Positions 1 to 9,273 of a DNA stretch of 49,007 nucleotides are shown here, piece by piece. The stretch is from Cognatishimia activa (lineage in GTDB: Bacteria; Pseudomonadota; Alphaproteobacteria; Rhodobacterales; Rhodobacteraceae). The stretch spans positions 806,757 to 855,763 of the forward strand of contig NZ_CYTO01000024.1 of assembly GCF_001458335.1 (NCBI RefSeq). The letters are read 5' to 3'. Positions within the stretch are counted from its first letter, which is position 1. Every line of letters starts with the position of its first letter. Made by a program: the position numbers and the translations under genes. Below the pieces are notes generated by a model, which saw nothing but the letters and a program-made list of their open reading frames with translations, searched no databases and was not told the origin of the DNA.

Positions 1-479
<479 letters not shown>

Positions 480-500
480 GCGCTTCAGAAGAATTACCGA

Positions 501-527
501 AAGCCCCGCTTCTCGCGGGGCTTTTTT
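501..527 (+). terminator. intrinsic terminator of eno
   Basis: Arms AAGCCCCGC and GCGGGGCTT flank a short loop and are followed by a run of T. It lies 21 nt after the eno stop codon and before the MEKHLA gene, so that gene probably needs its own promoter. Confidence 0.9.
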
Positions 528-544
528 CGTTTTATGGAAGGTCT

Positions 545-997
545 ATGCAAGAACCTTCCGTAGACAACCATTTCCAAGCGCAGCATGCTGAATTACTGCT
601 GTCTTCTTTTCTCGGGTTTACCGGAATGCCACTGGTGCAAGAAGAGACTGCCGAAGCGGTCTACCAAGCGCCCTTTCCCATCCTATCGCACACGACCGAC
701 AACGATCCGATCTTGAATTACGGGAACCTTACGGCACAAAACCTGTTTGAAATGCCTTGGGCCAAATTCACGCAAATGCCGTCGCGCCTGACGGCAGAGC
801 CCGGCCTGCGCGAGGAAAGGGCGTCGATGTTTGATTGCATGCGCAAAATCGGCTGGATTAACGACTACGAAGGCATTCGGATCAGCGCGTCTGGCAAACG
901 GTTCCGCATGCGGGCTGGCATCATCTGGACAATCACGGACGCGAATGGCAATCGGGTTGGTGAAGCGGCAACATTCAAAGACATCACGCCACTCTGA
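545..997 (+). CDS. MEKHLA domain-containing protein
   Basis: A 150-residue soluble protein without signal peptide. The sequence has the pattern of the MEKHLA domain, a PAS-like fold known from plant HD-ZIP III factors and from free-standing bacterial proteins: a DPILNYGN segment near residue 57, a LFEM/W helix, the MPSRLTAEP stretch near residue 79, and a closing segment of the type ITDANGNRVGEAATF. The PAS resemblance suggests a small-molecule or redox sensing role, but no ligand is known and no output domain is attached. It is separated from eno by a terminator and followed after about 30 nt by a GNAT gene on the same strand. Function is otherwise unknown. Confidence 0.75.
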   Translation: MQEPSVDNHFQAQHAELLLSSFLGFTGMPLVQEETAEAVYQAPFPILSHTTDNDPILNYGNLTAQNLFEMPWAKFTQMPSRLTAEPGLREERASMFDCMRKIGWINDYEGIRISASGKRFRMRAGIIWTITDANGNRVGEAATFKDITPL

Positions 998-1028
998 AAC
1001 GCTCTAAAACCATGGGTCGAGGTCACAC

Positions 1029-1622
1029 ATGCTAGAATCCGGATTTCACGCCATTCCCAAGGGCCATTTGGCGACCGTGGTCACGCATCTGCAAATGACC
1101 GCGCACCCTGCCCTTTCTGAAGTTGCCGCGCCAGCAGACCTGACTTTGGTTGAACACCAACGCTTTGCGTTAGAACCCTACCGCAAGCTCTTTCGGGCCG
1201 TTGGTGAAGACTATCTCTGGTTCTCCCGGTTGAACATGCCCGATGACGCATTGACGGCCATTCTGACAGATCCCAATTACAAGGTGTTCTCTCTCCAAAA
1301 AGACGGGGTCGACCTGGCGCTGCTGGAACTGGACTTCCGCCAACCAGACGAATGTGAACTTGCCTTCTTTGGACTGCACGCGGACCTCATCGGACAAGGT
1401 GCCGGGCGGTATCTGATGACGCGGGCCTGCGAAATAGCATGGTCACGCCCAATCAATCGTTTTCACGTGCACACCTGCACGCTGGATAGCGCACAAGCCT
1501 TGAACTTTTATATTCGCAGCGGGTTTGCGCCTCACAAGCAAGAGGTCGAGATCGCCCCCGACCCGCGCCTGACCGGCCAAATCCGTCCAGACGCAGCCCC
1601 TCAAATCCCTCTTATCGATTAG
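1029..1622 (+). CDS. GNAT family N-acetyltransferase
   Basis: A 197-residue protein with a GCN5-related acetyltransferase fold. The acetyl-CoA pyrophosphate loop is visible as IGQGAGRYLM near residue 121 (Q/R-x-x-G-x-G/A pattern), preceded by a strand carrying LLELDF and followed by the C-terminal LNFYIRSGF element typical of motif B. About 50 residues precede the core domain. Substrate cannot be read from sequence. The start ATG at 1029 is 31 nt after the MEKHLA stop, and the stop is 4 nt before the cupin gene, so the three genes may form one transcript. Confidence 0.8.
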   Translation: MLESGFHAIPKGHLATVVTHLQMTAHPALSEVAAPADLTLVEHQRFALEPYRKLFRAVGEDYLWFSRLNMPDDALTAILTDPNYKVFSLQKDGVDLALLELDFRQPDECELAFFGLHADLIGQGAGRYLMTRACEIAWSRPINRFHVHTCTLDSAQALNFYIRSGFAPHKQEVEIAPDPRLTGQIRPDAAPQIPLID

Positions 1623-1626
1623 CCCC

Positions 1627-2061
1627 ATGACCCAACTCACCGCAGAAGATATCATCGCAAAGTTTGACCTCACCCCGCACCCCGAGGGCGGCCATTACAA
1701 ACAAACATGGATTGCCAAAGAAAACGGATCACGGCCCGCAGGCACTGCTATCTATTTTCTGCTACAAGAAGGCGAGACATCTCACTGGCACAAAGTCGAT
1801 GCCACAGAGATCTGGCATTTTTATGCAGGTGCACCGCTCAAGCTCCACCTCAGTGAAACCGATACGGGGCCCGCAGAAACCCGCCTCCTCAGTCCTGACC
1901 TTTCCAAAGGCCACCAGCCACAAATCATTGTGCCCGAAGATCATTGGCAGGCGGCGGAGACCACCGGAGCATTTACACTTGTGGGCTGTACCGTTTCACC
2001 CGCTTTTCAGTTCAGTGGTTTCACACTCGCTGAACCGGGATTTGACATCCCAAAAGCCTAG
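1627..2061 (+). CDS. cupin domain-containing protein (DUF985)
   Basis: A 144-residue cupin of the DUF985 type. Typical features are HPEGGHYKQTW near residue 17, the SHWHKVDATEIWHFY segment (cupin motif 1 with its histidines) near residue 52, and a C-terminal VGCTVSPAFQFSGF segment. DUF985 proteins are small beta-barrels of uncertain enzymatic role; metal or sugar binding is the usual guess. It begins 4 nt after the GNAT gene. Its 3' end converges on anmK, with a hairpin element between them. Confidence 0.8.
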   Translation: MTQLTAEDIIAKFDLTPHPEGGHYKQTWIAKENGSRPAGTAIYFLLQEGETSHWHKVDATEIWHFYAGAPLKLHLSETDTGPAETRLLSPDLSKGHQPQIIVPEDHWQAAETTGAFTLVGCTVSPAFQFSGFTLAEPGFDIPKA

Positions 2062-2073
2062 TTTTCTTTTTGG

Positions 2074-2122
2074 TTTAAATATCCTGGGGTGAAAGCGCAC
2101 AGCGCTGAGGGGCAAGGCCCCT
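2074..2122. repeat. double-hairpin intergenic element, REP-like
   Basis: Between the convergent cupin and anmK genes lies TTAAATATCCTGGGGTGAA followed by two short hairpins: AGCGC/GCGCT (2094-2106, loop ACA) and AGGGGC/GCCCCT (2108-2122, loop AAG). From memory, an AAATATCC-type leader followed by two hairpins recurs between genes in Roseobacter-group genomes; a genome-wide search would settle this. The last arm overlaps the anmK stop codon. Confidence 0.5.
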
Positions 2123-3236
2123 AATCAGCGGACCCCGGATAACTCACCACCCCGCCGCCAACCAAAGCGCCCACGCCTGTTGTGCTTGGCCCGGAGGTCG
2201 GCAGGCCCAAGGCCACTCGCGCGGCAAGAAACGCAAAGGCTTGTGCTTCCAGCATATCACCGTCTAAGCCGACGGCTTCCACGGGTACCACAGGACAGGT
2301 CAGCGCAGCGCTCAGCATCTCCATCAACACCGGGTTTTTGCGCCCTCCACCCGTCACCAAAACCTGTACTGGCAGGCTTGGACAATGCTCAATGCCCTGC
2401 ACCACCGCCGCCGCCGCCATGCCGGTCAGTGTTGCGGCCGCATCTGCGTCTGACAGCTCGTTGACCAAAGTTATCATCTCGGAAAAATCATTCCGATCCA
2501 GAGACTTCGGCGGCATACGCGCAAAGTAGCTCTCAGCCAAGAACAACTCCAGTGCCCCCGTCTCGACCGTGCCTTGTCGTGCCAATGCGCCGTCTTTGTC
2601 GTAAGACACGCCACAGCGCGCCCGCAAAAGATCATCAATCGGAGCGTTTGCAGGCCCCGTGTCAAAGGCCAATAAAGCCCCCTCTTCTTCCGGCGCGGAT
2701 TTGCCTGGGTCGACCCAAGTCAAATTGCCCACACCACCTAGGTTCAAAAAGACGACCGGCGCCTCCGCCGCAATCCATTTGGCGCAGGCAAAATGAAAGA
2801 ACGGCGCCAAGGGCGCACCCTCACCGCCCATCTGCACATCTGCGGACCGGAAATCCCAAGCCACTGGCACGTTAAGCGCCTCTGCGAGTTTCTGGCCATT
2901 GCCAACCTGCAAAGTGCCCCGCCCGCGAGGCTCATGAGCCAGGGTCTGACCGTGAAAGCCAACCAAGTCGCAATCCGTAAAATCTCGCAAAGCCTGTGTA
3001 TGCGCTACCTGAACGGAAACCGATGCGCGGTCCACATCGGGACCATCCCACTGCCCCAGCGCTTGCAAAAGAACCCGCCGTTCGGCTACGCCATAAGGGC
3101 GATAGTCGCTCTCACCAAACCCAAAAATCTGCCGCCCATCAGTCTCAAGAACCGCCACATCAACCCCGTCTAAAGACGTGCCAGACATGGTGCCCGCCAC
3201 GCGGATTGGGCCTTTGCTCAATTTGGCCTTCAACAT
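2121..3236 (-). CDS. anmK: anhydro-N-acetylmuramic acid kinase
   Basis: Converts 1,6-anhydro-MurNAc plus ATP and water to MurNAc-6-phosphate in peptidoglycan recycling. The N-terminal [17 protein letters not shown] is the family's phosphate-binding signature; [33 protein letters not shown] and [10 protein letters not shown] follow in the order expected of the ASKHA fold. I place the start at 3236 (371 residues, usual family length) rather than at an upstream in-frame ATG at 3299: AAGGA sits correctly before 3236, and the longer version would overlap the tyrS start. The gene diverges from tyrS with 61 nt between. NagZ, another recycling enzyme, is encoded at 17710-18702. Confidence 0.93.
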   Translation of the reverse strand: MLKAKLSKGPIRVAGTMSGTSLDGVDVAVLETDGRQIFGFGESDYRPYGVAERRVLLQALGQWDGPDVDRASVSVQVAHTQALRDFTDCDLVGFHGQTLAHEPRGRGTLQVGNGQKLAEALNVPVAWDFRSADVQMGGEGAPLAPFFHFACAKWIAAEAPVVFLNLGGVGNLTWVDPGKSAPEEEGALLAFDTGPANAPIDDLLRARCGVSYDKDGALARQGTVETGALELFLAESYFARMPPKSLDRNDFSEMITLVNELSDADAAATLTGMAAAAVVQGIEHCPSLPVQVLVTGGGRKNPVLMEMLSAALTCPVVPVEAVGLDGDMLEAQAFAFLAARVALGLPTSGPSTTGVGALVGGGVVSYPGSAD

Positions 3237-3297
3237 GGCCTTTTCCTTTGCCGTTTGCCTGCTTATACAGCTTTCAACATCATATGAGACGGATACC

Positions 3298-4548
3298 ATG
3301 ACCTACCACCCCAAATCTGAGTTTATGCAGGTGATGATCGAACGCGGCTTCCTGGCGGACTGCACCGATTATCAAGGCCTTGATGACGCTTTGATCGCAG
3401 GTGTGGTGCCGACATATATCGGTTACGACGCAACTGCTAAGTCATTGCATGTTGGCCATTTGTTAAACATCATGATGCTGCGTTGGCTTCAAAAGACAGG
3501 CCACAAGCCGATTACTTTGATGGGCGGCGGCACAACCAAAGTGGGCGACCCTTCGTTTAAAGCGGACGAACGCCCCTTGTTGTCACAAGATGTGATTGAT
3601 CAAAACATTTCAGGGATGCAGCAAGTATTTGCAAAATATCTGAAATATGGCGATGGGCCAACAGACGCGATCATGTTGAACAACGCCGAATGGCTGGACG
3701 GATTGAACTACCTTGAGTTTCTGCGCGACATCGGTCGCCACTTCTCGGTCAACCGGATGCTGTCTTTTGAAAGCGTGAAATCCCGTCTGGATCGTGAACA
3801 ATCTCTGAGCTTCCTAGAGTTCAACTACATGATTTTGCAGGCTTACGATTTCCTTGAACTCAATCGGCGTTATGGCTGTTTGTTGCAAATGGGCGGCAGC
3901 GATCAGTGGGGCAATATCGTCAACGGAATCGACCTTACGCGTCGGGTAATTGACAATCAGATTTTCGGGCTCACGTCTCCTTTGTTGGCGACATCTGACG
4001 GCAAAAAGATGGGCAAATCTGAAGGCGGCGCTGTTTGGCTGAATGCGGAAATGCTGTCACCTTATGAATTCTGGCAATTCTGGCGCAACACGACCGATGC
4101 CGACGTTGGCCGTTTCCTCAAACTCTACACCGAGCTACCGGTTGAGGAATGTGATCGTCTGGGTGCCCTCGCGGGTTCTGAAATCAACGACGCCAAGATT
4201 GTTTTGGCAAATGAAGTGACCACTCTTTGTCACGGCGCCGAAGCCGCAGCAGCAGCCGAGGCGACTGCACGTGAAGTCTTTGAAAAAGGCGGTGTTGGAG
4301 CTGACCTACCAACACTTTCTTTGAGTAAAGAAGAGATTGGTGACGGAATTTCCGTGGTGCAGTTGATTGTGAAATCTGGCCTTGCGAAATCCGGCAAAGA
4401 AGCCAAGCGCTTGATTGCTGAAAACGGCGCGAAACTGGATGATCAGCCATTGACCGAAGTGAAGATCTTTGACGCCGCCGCTCTGGCTTCACCCATCAAA
4501 CTAAGCGCTGGCAAAAAACGCCACGCTTTGGTTCAGTTGGCTGATTAA
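3298..4548 (+). CDS. tyrS: tyrosyl-tRNA synthetase
   Basis: Class I aminoacyl-tRNA synthetase that charges tRNA-Tyr. The HIGH signature appears as HVGH at residues 51-54 and the KMSKS signature as KMGKS at 237-241. The tyrosine-binding region reads YMILQAYDF and [11 protein letters not shown]. The last roughly 65 residues (from about [20 protein letters not shown]) form the S4 RNA-binding domain. The start at 3298 gives 416 residues, the usual bacterial length; GAGACGG lies just upstream. An in-frame extension to 3178 exists but would run through the divergent anmK promoter. A strong terminator follows. Confidence 0.97.
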   Translation: MTYHPKSEFMQVMIERGFLADCTDYQGLDDALIAGVVPTYIGYDATAKSLHVGHLLNIMMLRWLQKTGHKPITLMGGGTTKVGDPSFKADERPLLSQDVIDQNISGMQQVFAKYLKYGDGPTDAIMLNNAEWLDGLNYLEFLRDIGRHFSVNRMLSFESVKSRLDREQSLSFLEFNYMILQAYDFLELNRRYGCLLQMGGSDQWGNIVNGIDLTRRVIDNQIFGLTSPLLATSDGKKMGKSEGGAVWLNAEMLSPYEFWQFWRNTTDADVGRFLKLYTELPVEECDRLGALAGSEINDAKIVLANEVTTLCHGAEAAAAAEATAREVFEKGGVGADLPTLSLSKEEIGDGISVVQLIVKSGLAKSGKEAKRLIAENGAKLDDQPLTEVKIFDAAALASPIKLSAGKKRHALVQLAD

Positions 4549-4570
4549 ACACATCTAATAAGTTCGTTTG

Positions 4571-4595
4571 AGAGCGCCCATTGGGCGCTCTTTTC
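4571..4595 (+). terminator. intrinsic terminator of tyrS
   Basis: Perfect 9-bp stem AGAGCGCCC/GGGCGCTCT with loop ATT, followed by TTTT, 22 nt after the tyrS stop codon. Confidence 0.9.
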
Positions 4596-4653
4596 GTTTT
4601 GGGCAGTTAGGACGTGCCGTCATTATAGACACATGCGGTTCATTTCTCATATT

Positions 4654-4667
4654 TGAACATGTGTTCA
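4654..4667. promoter_or_regulatory. perfect palindrome upstream of the SDR gene
   Basis: TGAACATGTGTTCA is an inverted repeat of TGAACA with a 2-nt centre, 31 nt before the SDR start codon. It has the size of a dimeric repressor operator. It matches GAAC-N4-GTTC, the form of the Gram-positive LexA box, but alphaproteobacterial LexA sites are direct repeats (GTTC-N7-GTTC). The protein that would bind here is unknown. Confidence 0.4.
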
Positions 4668-4698
4668 TAAAATCCGCCTAAACTAGGAATGCCAAACC

Positions 4699-5454
4699 AT
4701 GCAGATCTCTGACACCAAAGCCGTCATCACCGGAGCCGCCTCTGGCCTCGGCGAAGCCACCGCACGCCACTTTGCGTCTCTTGGTGCACAGGTCACGCTC
4801 TTGGACCGCGATACCGAGCGCGGCAAGGTGGTTGCAGAGGGTATCAACGGCACCTTTGTTGAAACAGACGTCACGGATGAAGCGTCGGTGAAAGCAGCAA
4901 TCGAAGCGGCGAAGAATGCTATGGGCGGTATCAACGCGGCGGTGAATTGCGCGGGGATCGCGCCTGCCTCAAAAACTGTCGGCCGTGATGGTGCGCATCC
5001 TCTGGGCCTTTTCCAAAAAACCATTGATATCAATCTTGTAGGTTCATTTAACGTGGCGCGATTGGCGGCTGAAGCCATGACGGAAAACGCGCCAGAAGCC
5101 GACGGTGCGCGCGGCGTGATCATCAACACCGCCTCAATCGCTGCCATGGACGGCCAAAAGGGCCAGGCAGCCTATGCAGCATCAAAAGGCGGCATTGTTG
5201 GACTGTCCCTGCCCATGGCACGGGATCTCGCGCGCTCTGGCATCCGAGTCATGGCGATTGCGCCGGGCATCTTTAAGACCCCGATGTTGATCGGCTTAGG
5301 CCAAGAGATCATGGATGGGCTTGCCAAAGACGTGACCTGCCCGCCGCGTTTGGGTGAGCCAACCGAATACGCGCGCCTCGCAGCGTTCATCGTTGAATGC
5401 GGTTATCTGAACGGTGAAGTGATCCGTTTAGATGGTGCGCTTAGAATGCAGTAA
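4699..5454 (+). CDS. short-chain dehydrogenase (3-hydroxyacyl-CoA dehydrogenase type-2-like)
   Basis: A 251-residue classical SDR. It has the NAD(H)-binding TGAASGLG motif near residue 11, an acidic residue after strand 2 (LLDRD) suggesting NAD+, NCAGIAP (NNAG equivalent) near residue 91, a catalytic Ser in NTASIAA and the catalytic YxxxK in YAASK. Overall it resembles the HSD17B10 / 3-hydroxy-2-methylbutyryl-CoA dehydrogenase group, which would place it in isoleucine or branched fatty-acid breakdown; that assignment is by resemblance only. It stands alone on this strand, with a palindromic operator candidate upstream and a terminator placed inside the 3' end of the converging uup gene. Confidence 0.85.
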   Translation: MQISDTKAVITGAASGLGEATARHFASLGAQVTLLDRDTERGKVVAEGINGTFVETDVTDEASVKAAIEAAKNAMGGINAAVNCAGIAPASKTVGRDGAHPLGLFQKTIDINLVGSFNVARLAAEAMTENAPEADGARGVIINTASIAAMDGQKGQAAYAASKGGIVGLSLPMARDLARSGIRVMAIAPGIFKTPMLIGLGQEIMDGLAKDVTCPPRLGEPTEYARLAAFIVECGYLNGEVIRLDGALRMQ

Positions 5455-5469
5455 TGGATGCAGAAGGGA

Positions 5470-7281
5470 TTAGGCGGTTTCCGCCTTTTCCTCCAGCATT
5501 AACCATTCTTCTTCCGCATCCTGCAGCGCGGTTTGGCGTTCAACCAGCGCCTCGGTTGCCTTTTGGAACTTCACCGGCTCTTTGGTGAAGAGCTCTGGGT
5601 CCGACATAAACTCTTCCAGCTTCTCAATCTCTGCCTGAAGACGTTCCATCACGGCTGGCAAGGCGTCCAAACGCTTTTGTTCGGCAAAAGTTAGACCAAC
5701 GGTTTCAACCTTTTCGGCCTTTGGCTTTTCTTTTTTCGCTTTCGGCTTGGACGCGATTTCAGTGTCTTCATCTGGCTGTCGTTGTGCGCGATAGTCGCTC
5801 CAACCACCCGCATAGACGACCGCCTCCCCATTGCCTTCCATCGCAATGGTTGTTGTGGCCACTCGGTCCAAGAAGTCTCGGTCGTGGCTCACCAGCAGAA
5901 CCGTGCCGTCATAGTCATCCAGCAGCTCTTGCAGCAGGTCGAGCGTTTCTACGTCCAAGTCGTTGGTCGGCTCGTCGAGCACCAACAGGTTGCTTTCTTT
6001 TGCCATCAACTTGGCCAGCAGCAGGCGTGCCTTTTCACCACCCGACACGCTGCGCACCGGCGCGCGGGCTTGGCGTTCATCAAAAAGGAATTCTTTAAGG
6101 TATCCGACCACATGCTTGGGATTGCCGCGCACCATCACCTGATCCGCTTTGCCTGAAACACGCATGTCAGGATCACCCGTGAGGCTGTCCCAGAGAGACA
6201 TTTCGGGATCGAGTTGTGACCGCGTCTGGTCAAAAATCGCTGGGATCAGGTTGGTGCCAAGCGACACGGTTCCTTCATCCGGCGTTTCTTGCCCCATCAG
6301 CATTTTGATCAATGTGGTTTTGCCAACACCGTTGGGGCCAACAAAGGCGATCCGGTCGCCCCGCTGAACCAATAGATCAAGCTTTCGAACGATGGTTTTG
6401 TCACCAAAAGCCTTGGCGAGTCCTTTGGCATCAATCACTTTACGCCCAGACTTCGGCCCCGCTTGGAAATCCATAGCCGCTGACCCCTGACGCTTGATCT
6501 GGCTTGCGCGTTCTTTGCGCAGTTCACCAAGTGCACGGACACGGCCCTGATTGCGTTTCCGGCGCGCAGAAATCCCTTCCACAGCCCATCGCGCCTCAGC
6601 TTTGATCTTACGATCAAGCTTGTGGCGAGCAGTATCTTCCTCGTCCCAAACCTTGTCACGCCAGGCCTCAAAGGCTTCAAAGCCTTTCTCTTGCCGACGC
6701 ACCATTCCCCTGTCAATCCAGAGGGTTACGCGGGTAAGCTCACGCAAAAAGGCGCGGTCGTGGCTGATCAGAACATATCCCGCCCGGGTTTGTTTCAACT
6801 CGTTTTCAAGCCAGGCAATGGCTTCAATATCAAGGTGGTTGGTGGGTTCGTCCAAAAGCATCAATTCCGGCGCTTCCGCCATGAGTTTGGCCAAGGCAGC
6901 ACGTCGTCGCTCACCACCGGACGCGGTTTCAACAGTGCGGGCTGGGTCAAATTTCAGCCCCTCACCGGCACGTTCAACTTTATAGAGCTCACCTGCGTCC
7001 AAACCAGAGGACGCAAAGTCGCCAAGTGTTGCATGGCCCGCCATATCCGGGTCCTGCTCCATATACCCCACGGAAATGCCCGGCGGCACAACGATGTCGC
7101 CTTTATCCGCTTCAACCAACCCGGCCATCACTTTCATCAAAGTGGATTTGCCAGAGCCGTTGCGCCCAACCAAGGCCACCCGGTCACCGGGCTGCACCAC
7201 AAGGTCAAGCTGGTCAAAAACCGGATCCCCGCCGAACGTCAGCGAGATATCGTTCATTTGCAAAAGAGGTATACGTGCCAT
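5470..7281 (-). CDS. uup: ABC-F family ATPase, Uup type
   Basis: A 603-residue protein with two ABC ATPase domains and no membrane domain, so a soluble ABC-F protein acting on ribosomes or nucleic acid rather than a transporter. Domain 1 has GRNGSGKST near residue 41, signature SGGERRR and DEPTNHLD; domain 2 has GPNGVGKTT near 317, signature SGGEKARL and DEPTNDLD. A charged linker separates the domains. The C-terminus, roughly residues 530-600, is rich in Lys and Glu and heptad-like, fitting the Uup C-terminal coiled coil that binds branched DNA. Uup is the best match among ABC-F classes because of this tail. Its 3' end converges with the SDR gene. Confidence 0.88.
   Translation of the reverse strand: MARIPLLQMNDISLTFGGDPVFDQLDLVVQPGDRVALVGRNGSGKSTLMKVMAGLVEADKGDIVVPPGISVGYMEQDPDMAGHATLGDFASSGLDAGELYKVERAGEGLKFDPARTVETASGGERRRAALAKLMAEAPELMLLDEPTNHLDIEAIAWLENELKQTRAGYVLISHDRAFLRELTRVTLWIDRGMVRRQEKGFEAFEAWRDKVWDEEDTARHKLDRKIKAEARWAVEGISARRKRNQGRVRALGELRKERASQIKRQGSAAMDFQAGPKSGRKVIDAKGLAKAFGDKTIVRKLDLLVQRGDRIAFVGPNGVGKTTLIKMLMGQETPDEGTVSLGTNLIPAIFDQTRSQLDPEMSLWDSLTGDPDMRVSGKADQVMVRGNPKHVVGYLKEFLFDERQARAPVRSVSGGEKARLLLAKLMAKESNLLVLDEPTNDLDVETLDLLQELLDDYDGTVLLVSHDRDFLDRVATTTIAMEGNGEAVVYAGGWSDYRAQRQPDEDTEIASKPKAKKEKPKAEKVETVGLTFAEQKRLDALPAVMERLQAEIEKLEEFMSDPELFTKEPVKFQKATEALVERQTALQDAEEEWLMLEEKAETA
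5472..5490 (+). terminator. terminator for the SDR gene nested in the uup 3' end
   Basis: AGGCGG/CCGCCT with loop TTT followed by TTTT on the plus strand, 17 nt after the SDR stop. The same bases encode the last residues and TAA stop of uup on the minus strand. Confidence 0.65.
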
Positions 7282-7328
7282 GGGGTTGGGCTACTGCGCC
7301 CTCCCCACAGGGTCAAGCAGGGAATGCG

Positions 7329-8060
7329 TCAGGACGACATCGCCCGCAGCAAACGTTTCCGCGCTGGCGGGATCGCGTTGATCTCTAGCCCCGTAAACAC
7401 ATGCATGGTGTTCATGTCATGATCAACCACAGCATGGTCAGACACCCAGCCACCCATCATCAAATAGGTACGTAGCAATGGAGGCATCTTCAGCTGCGCC
7501 CGCTTCAGATCCGGTTTGCGGCGCAGGCGCGCGGCGTATTGAAAGACCTTTGGTGCTTTGATGCGCGGCACCCAGCGTTTGGGGGCAAGGTGTTTGTCGC
7601 GCAGAACCGCAAAGCTATCGAGATATGGGTCAGCGTCAGTCCCCTTAAAGGAAGAACATCCAAAGAGCATTTCCACATTATTATCATCGACATAGCCGGT
7701 CATGGCCGCCCATGCGACACGCAAGATATCGGGATCGGTCCACTCTGGATGGATACAAAAGCGCCCCATCTCGACCATGGAGCCCTCAAAGTCCGCCAAT
7801 GCGCTTAACTCATAAAACTGCGCCGAGTAGCTGCGCGAGATCTCATTGCCGGCCGCCAAGGGCAGCATTCGGAAGCAACTGACCAATGCTCCCGTTTTGC
7901 GTTCTTCTACAAAAATGTGACTACAGATGACGTCATATTCATCGGCGTCCAAACCCTCGGTGCCGTGAAACGCCAAATGGCGCAGCGCTTGTGCTGCTTG
8001 AATGTCTGCGTCAGTCTGGGCCAGTCGAGCGACGTATCGCCCCTTTTTCAAGCCGACCAT
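7329..8060 (-). CDS. olsB: ornithine-acyl-ACP N-acyltransferase-like protein (OlsB family)
   Basis: A 243-residue GNAT-fold protein. It shows the pattern of OlsB: ALRHLAFHG near residue 27, FVEERKTGALVSCFRM, an SYSAQFYEL segment, then MVEMGRFCIHPEW and MLFGCSSFKGTD. OlsB attaches a 3-hydroxy fatty acid from ACP to the alpha-amino group of ornithine, the first step in ornithine lipid synthesis, a phosphorus-free membrane lipid common in this family. The second enzyme, OlsA, is not in this window. The gene lies 47 nt upstream of uup on the same strand; whether they are cotranscribed is unclear. Substrate is inferred from family resemblance. Confidence 0.8.
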   Translation of the reverse strand: MVGLKKGRYVARLAQTDADIQAAQALRHLAFHGTEGLDADEYDVICSHIFVEERKTGALVSCFRMLPLAAGNEISRSYSAQFYELSALADFEGSMVEMGRFCIHPEWTDPDILRVAWAAMTGYVDDNNVEMLFGCSSFKGTDADPYLDSFAVLRDKHLAPKRWVPRIKAPKVFQYAARLRRKPDLKRAQLKMPPLLRTYLMMGGWVSDHAVVDHDMNTMHVFTGLEINAIPPARKRLLRAMSS

Positions 8061-8127
8061 TGTTCACCTCGTCTTGCTTGTGCTGACCTCGATATAGTGC
8101 AGCAAGCATGACATCTAAGTGACAGTT

Positions 8128-8580
8128 TTATTGCAAGATGCTCGATGGGTCAAAATTACCCAAGTTTCCAAGCAGTTGACGCAGGAATGAAATGTCGTTC
8201 AGACCATTGTCGGTGACACGGCGGGAAAGTCGAACCACCTGGCCATCCTCCAGACCAAACCGCTCTATATTTGCGACTGTCCCGTTTGATGTGAACGTCA
8301 CGGCCAGCAACTCACGAGAGACCTCGTCAGGACGGAACGGACCGACAGTTTTGAATTGGCTTCGCACATAATAGAAACCACCGTCGTTCAAAACGCCGCC
8401 GGCGGTCGGACTTCCGAGCGTCTCCGCAACAGTCTCGCGCGTATCCACTCCGACAATGATGTTGGCGACATCCTCTTCTGAAGGCATATATCCGTGATTG
8501 CGATATTGGGCAGTACAAGCAGCCGCAAAAACACACAATGCCAGCACACTTGTTTTAAGTGGTTTTAGTTTAAGTTCCAT
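8128..8580 (-). CDS. bamE: outer membrane protein assembly factor BamE
   Basis: Lipoprotein subunit of the Bam complex, which inserts beta-barrel proteins into the outer membrane. The chosen start gives a lipoprotein signal: basic MELKLKPLK, a hydrophobic stretch, then AAAC with the lipidated Cys at residue 22. The SmpA/OmlA domain follows, with GYMPSEEDV, an IIVGVDTRETVAETLGSP helix region and YYVRSQFKT strand. The in-frame extension to 8697 is rejected because it destroys the signal peptide. The protein is about 150 residues. It diverges from the DUF177 gene, a conserved arrangement in alphaproteobacteria. Confidence 0.9.
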   Translation of the reverse strand: MELKLKPLKTSVLALCVFAAACTAQYRNHGYMPSEEDVANIIVGVDTRETVAETLGSPTAGGVLNDGGFYYVRSQFKTVGPFRPDEVSRELLAVTFTSNGTVANIERFGLEDGQVVRLSRRVTDNGLNDISFLRQLLGNLGNFDPSSILQ

Positions 8581-8639
8581 CCCTGCCCTCTTGCCTTCGC
8601 ACCGTTTGGCTTTTAACGGCTTACAGAATGATTGGACTT

Positions 8640-8665
8640 GGTTCAAGAAAGATGGGTTCAAGAAA
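8640..8665. repeat. direct repeat in the bamE / DUF177 divergent promoter region
   Basis: The 11-mer GGTTCAAGAAA occurs at 8640-8650 and again at 8655-8665, a 15-bp period, in the 138-nt gap between two divergent genes. It may be a tandem regulator site or chance. Confidence 0.3.
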
Positions 8666-8718
8666 AGCGGATCCAATAATGGGTTACACCGACGCACTAT
8701 TAATCAATGGGCTGTTTC

Positions 8719-9273
8719 ATGGCTGACAAGAATTCGACAAAACGCATCTTCCGCGTCGCGGACCTTGCCCAGAATCAGAAAACACCCTTTTTGATCGTGC
8801 CTGATGCTGATGAGCTTACGGAATTGACCAAAGAGATTGGCGTCAGTTCCCTTAAGAAGCTTCGTTTTGAGGGCTATATTGCTGCGCTAGGAAAACGTGA
8901 CTGGCAGGTTCAAGCCGATCTTGGATTTACCGTGGTGCAACCCTGTGTCGTTTCTCTTGAACCAGTGACAAGCCGTGTCGACGTCCCTGTCGAGCGTCAA
9001 TTCATTGCCGGTTACGAATCCCCGGATGAGGAAGAATTCGAGCTAACCGATGATGAGAATACGGAAAGCTTGGGAGCAGAAATCAATGTCGAAGATATCT
9101 TAAAAGAATCCCTCGCGCTTGCCTTGCCGCTCTATCCGCGAAAAGACAGCGCGTCGTTGTCCGAAAGCAACTTTACAGAACCGGGCAAAAAGCCCATGTC
9201 TGACGAAGATGCACGGCCTTTTGCTGGCCTTGAAAGCCTGCGCGACAAGCTTGCGCAAAAAGAGCAAAAATAG
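8719..9273 (+). CDS. DUF177 (YceD) family protein
   Basis: A 184-residue acidic protein of the YceD/DUF177 family, whose gene almost always precedes rpmF; in plants and bacteria the family is linked to 23S rRNA accumulation. The sequence begins MADKNSTKRIFRV, and a conserved core runs through RFEGYIAALGKRDWQV, LGFTVVQPCVVSLEPV and a C-terminal acidic stretch ending in FAGLESLRDKL. The family's Cys in the CVVSLEPV block is present. I prefer the ATG at 8719 over one four codons earlier; neither has a strong ribosome site. It heads the fatty-acid/phospholipid cluster rpmF-plsX-fabH. Confidence 0.85.
   Translation: MADKNSTKRIFRVADLAQNQKTPFLIVPDADELTELTKEIGVSSLKKLRFEGYIAALGKRDWQVQADLGFTVVQPCVVSLEPVTSRVDVPVERQFIAGYESPDEEEFELTDDENTESLGAEINVEDILKESLALALPLYPRKDSASLSESNFTEPGKKPMSDEDARPFAGLESLRDKLAQKEQK

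Noticed and set aside
4654-4667. SOS (LexA) box before the SDR gene
   Set aside because: The form GAAC-N4-GTTC is the Gram-positive LexA site; alphaproteobacterial LexA uses GTTC-N7-GTTC direct repeats.
6622-7422. Open frame of 266 codons on the plus strand
   Set aside because: Lies antisense to uup, whose motifs are unambiguous; no family features or ribosome site.
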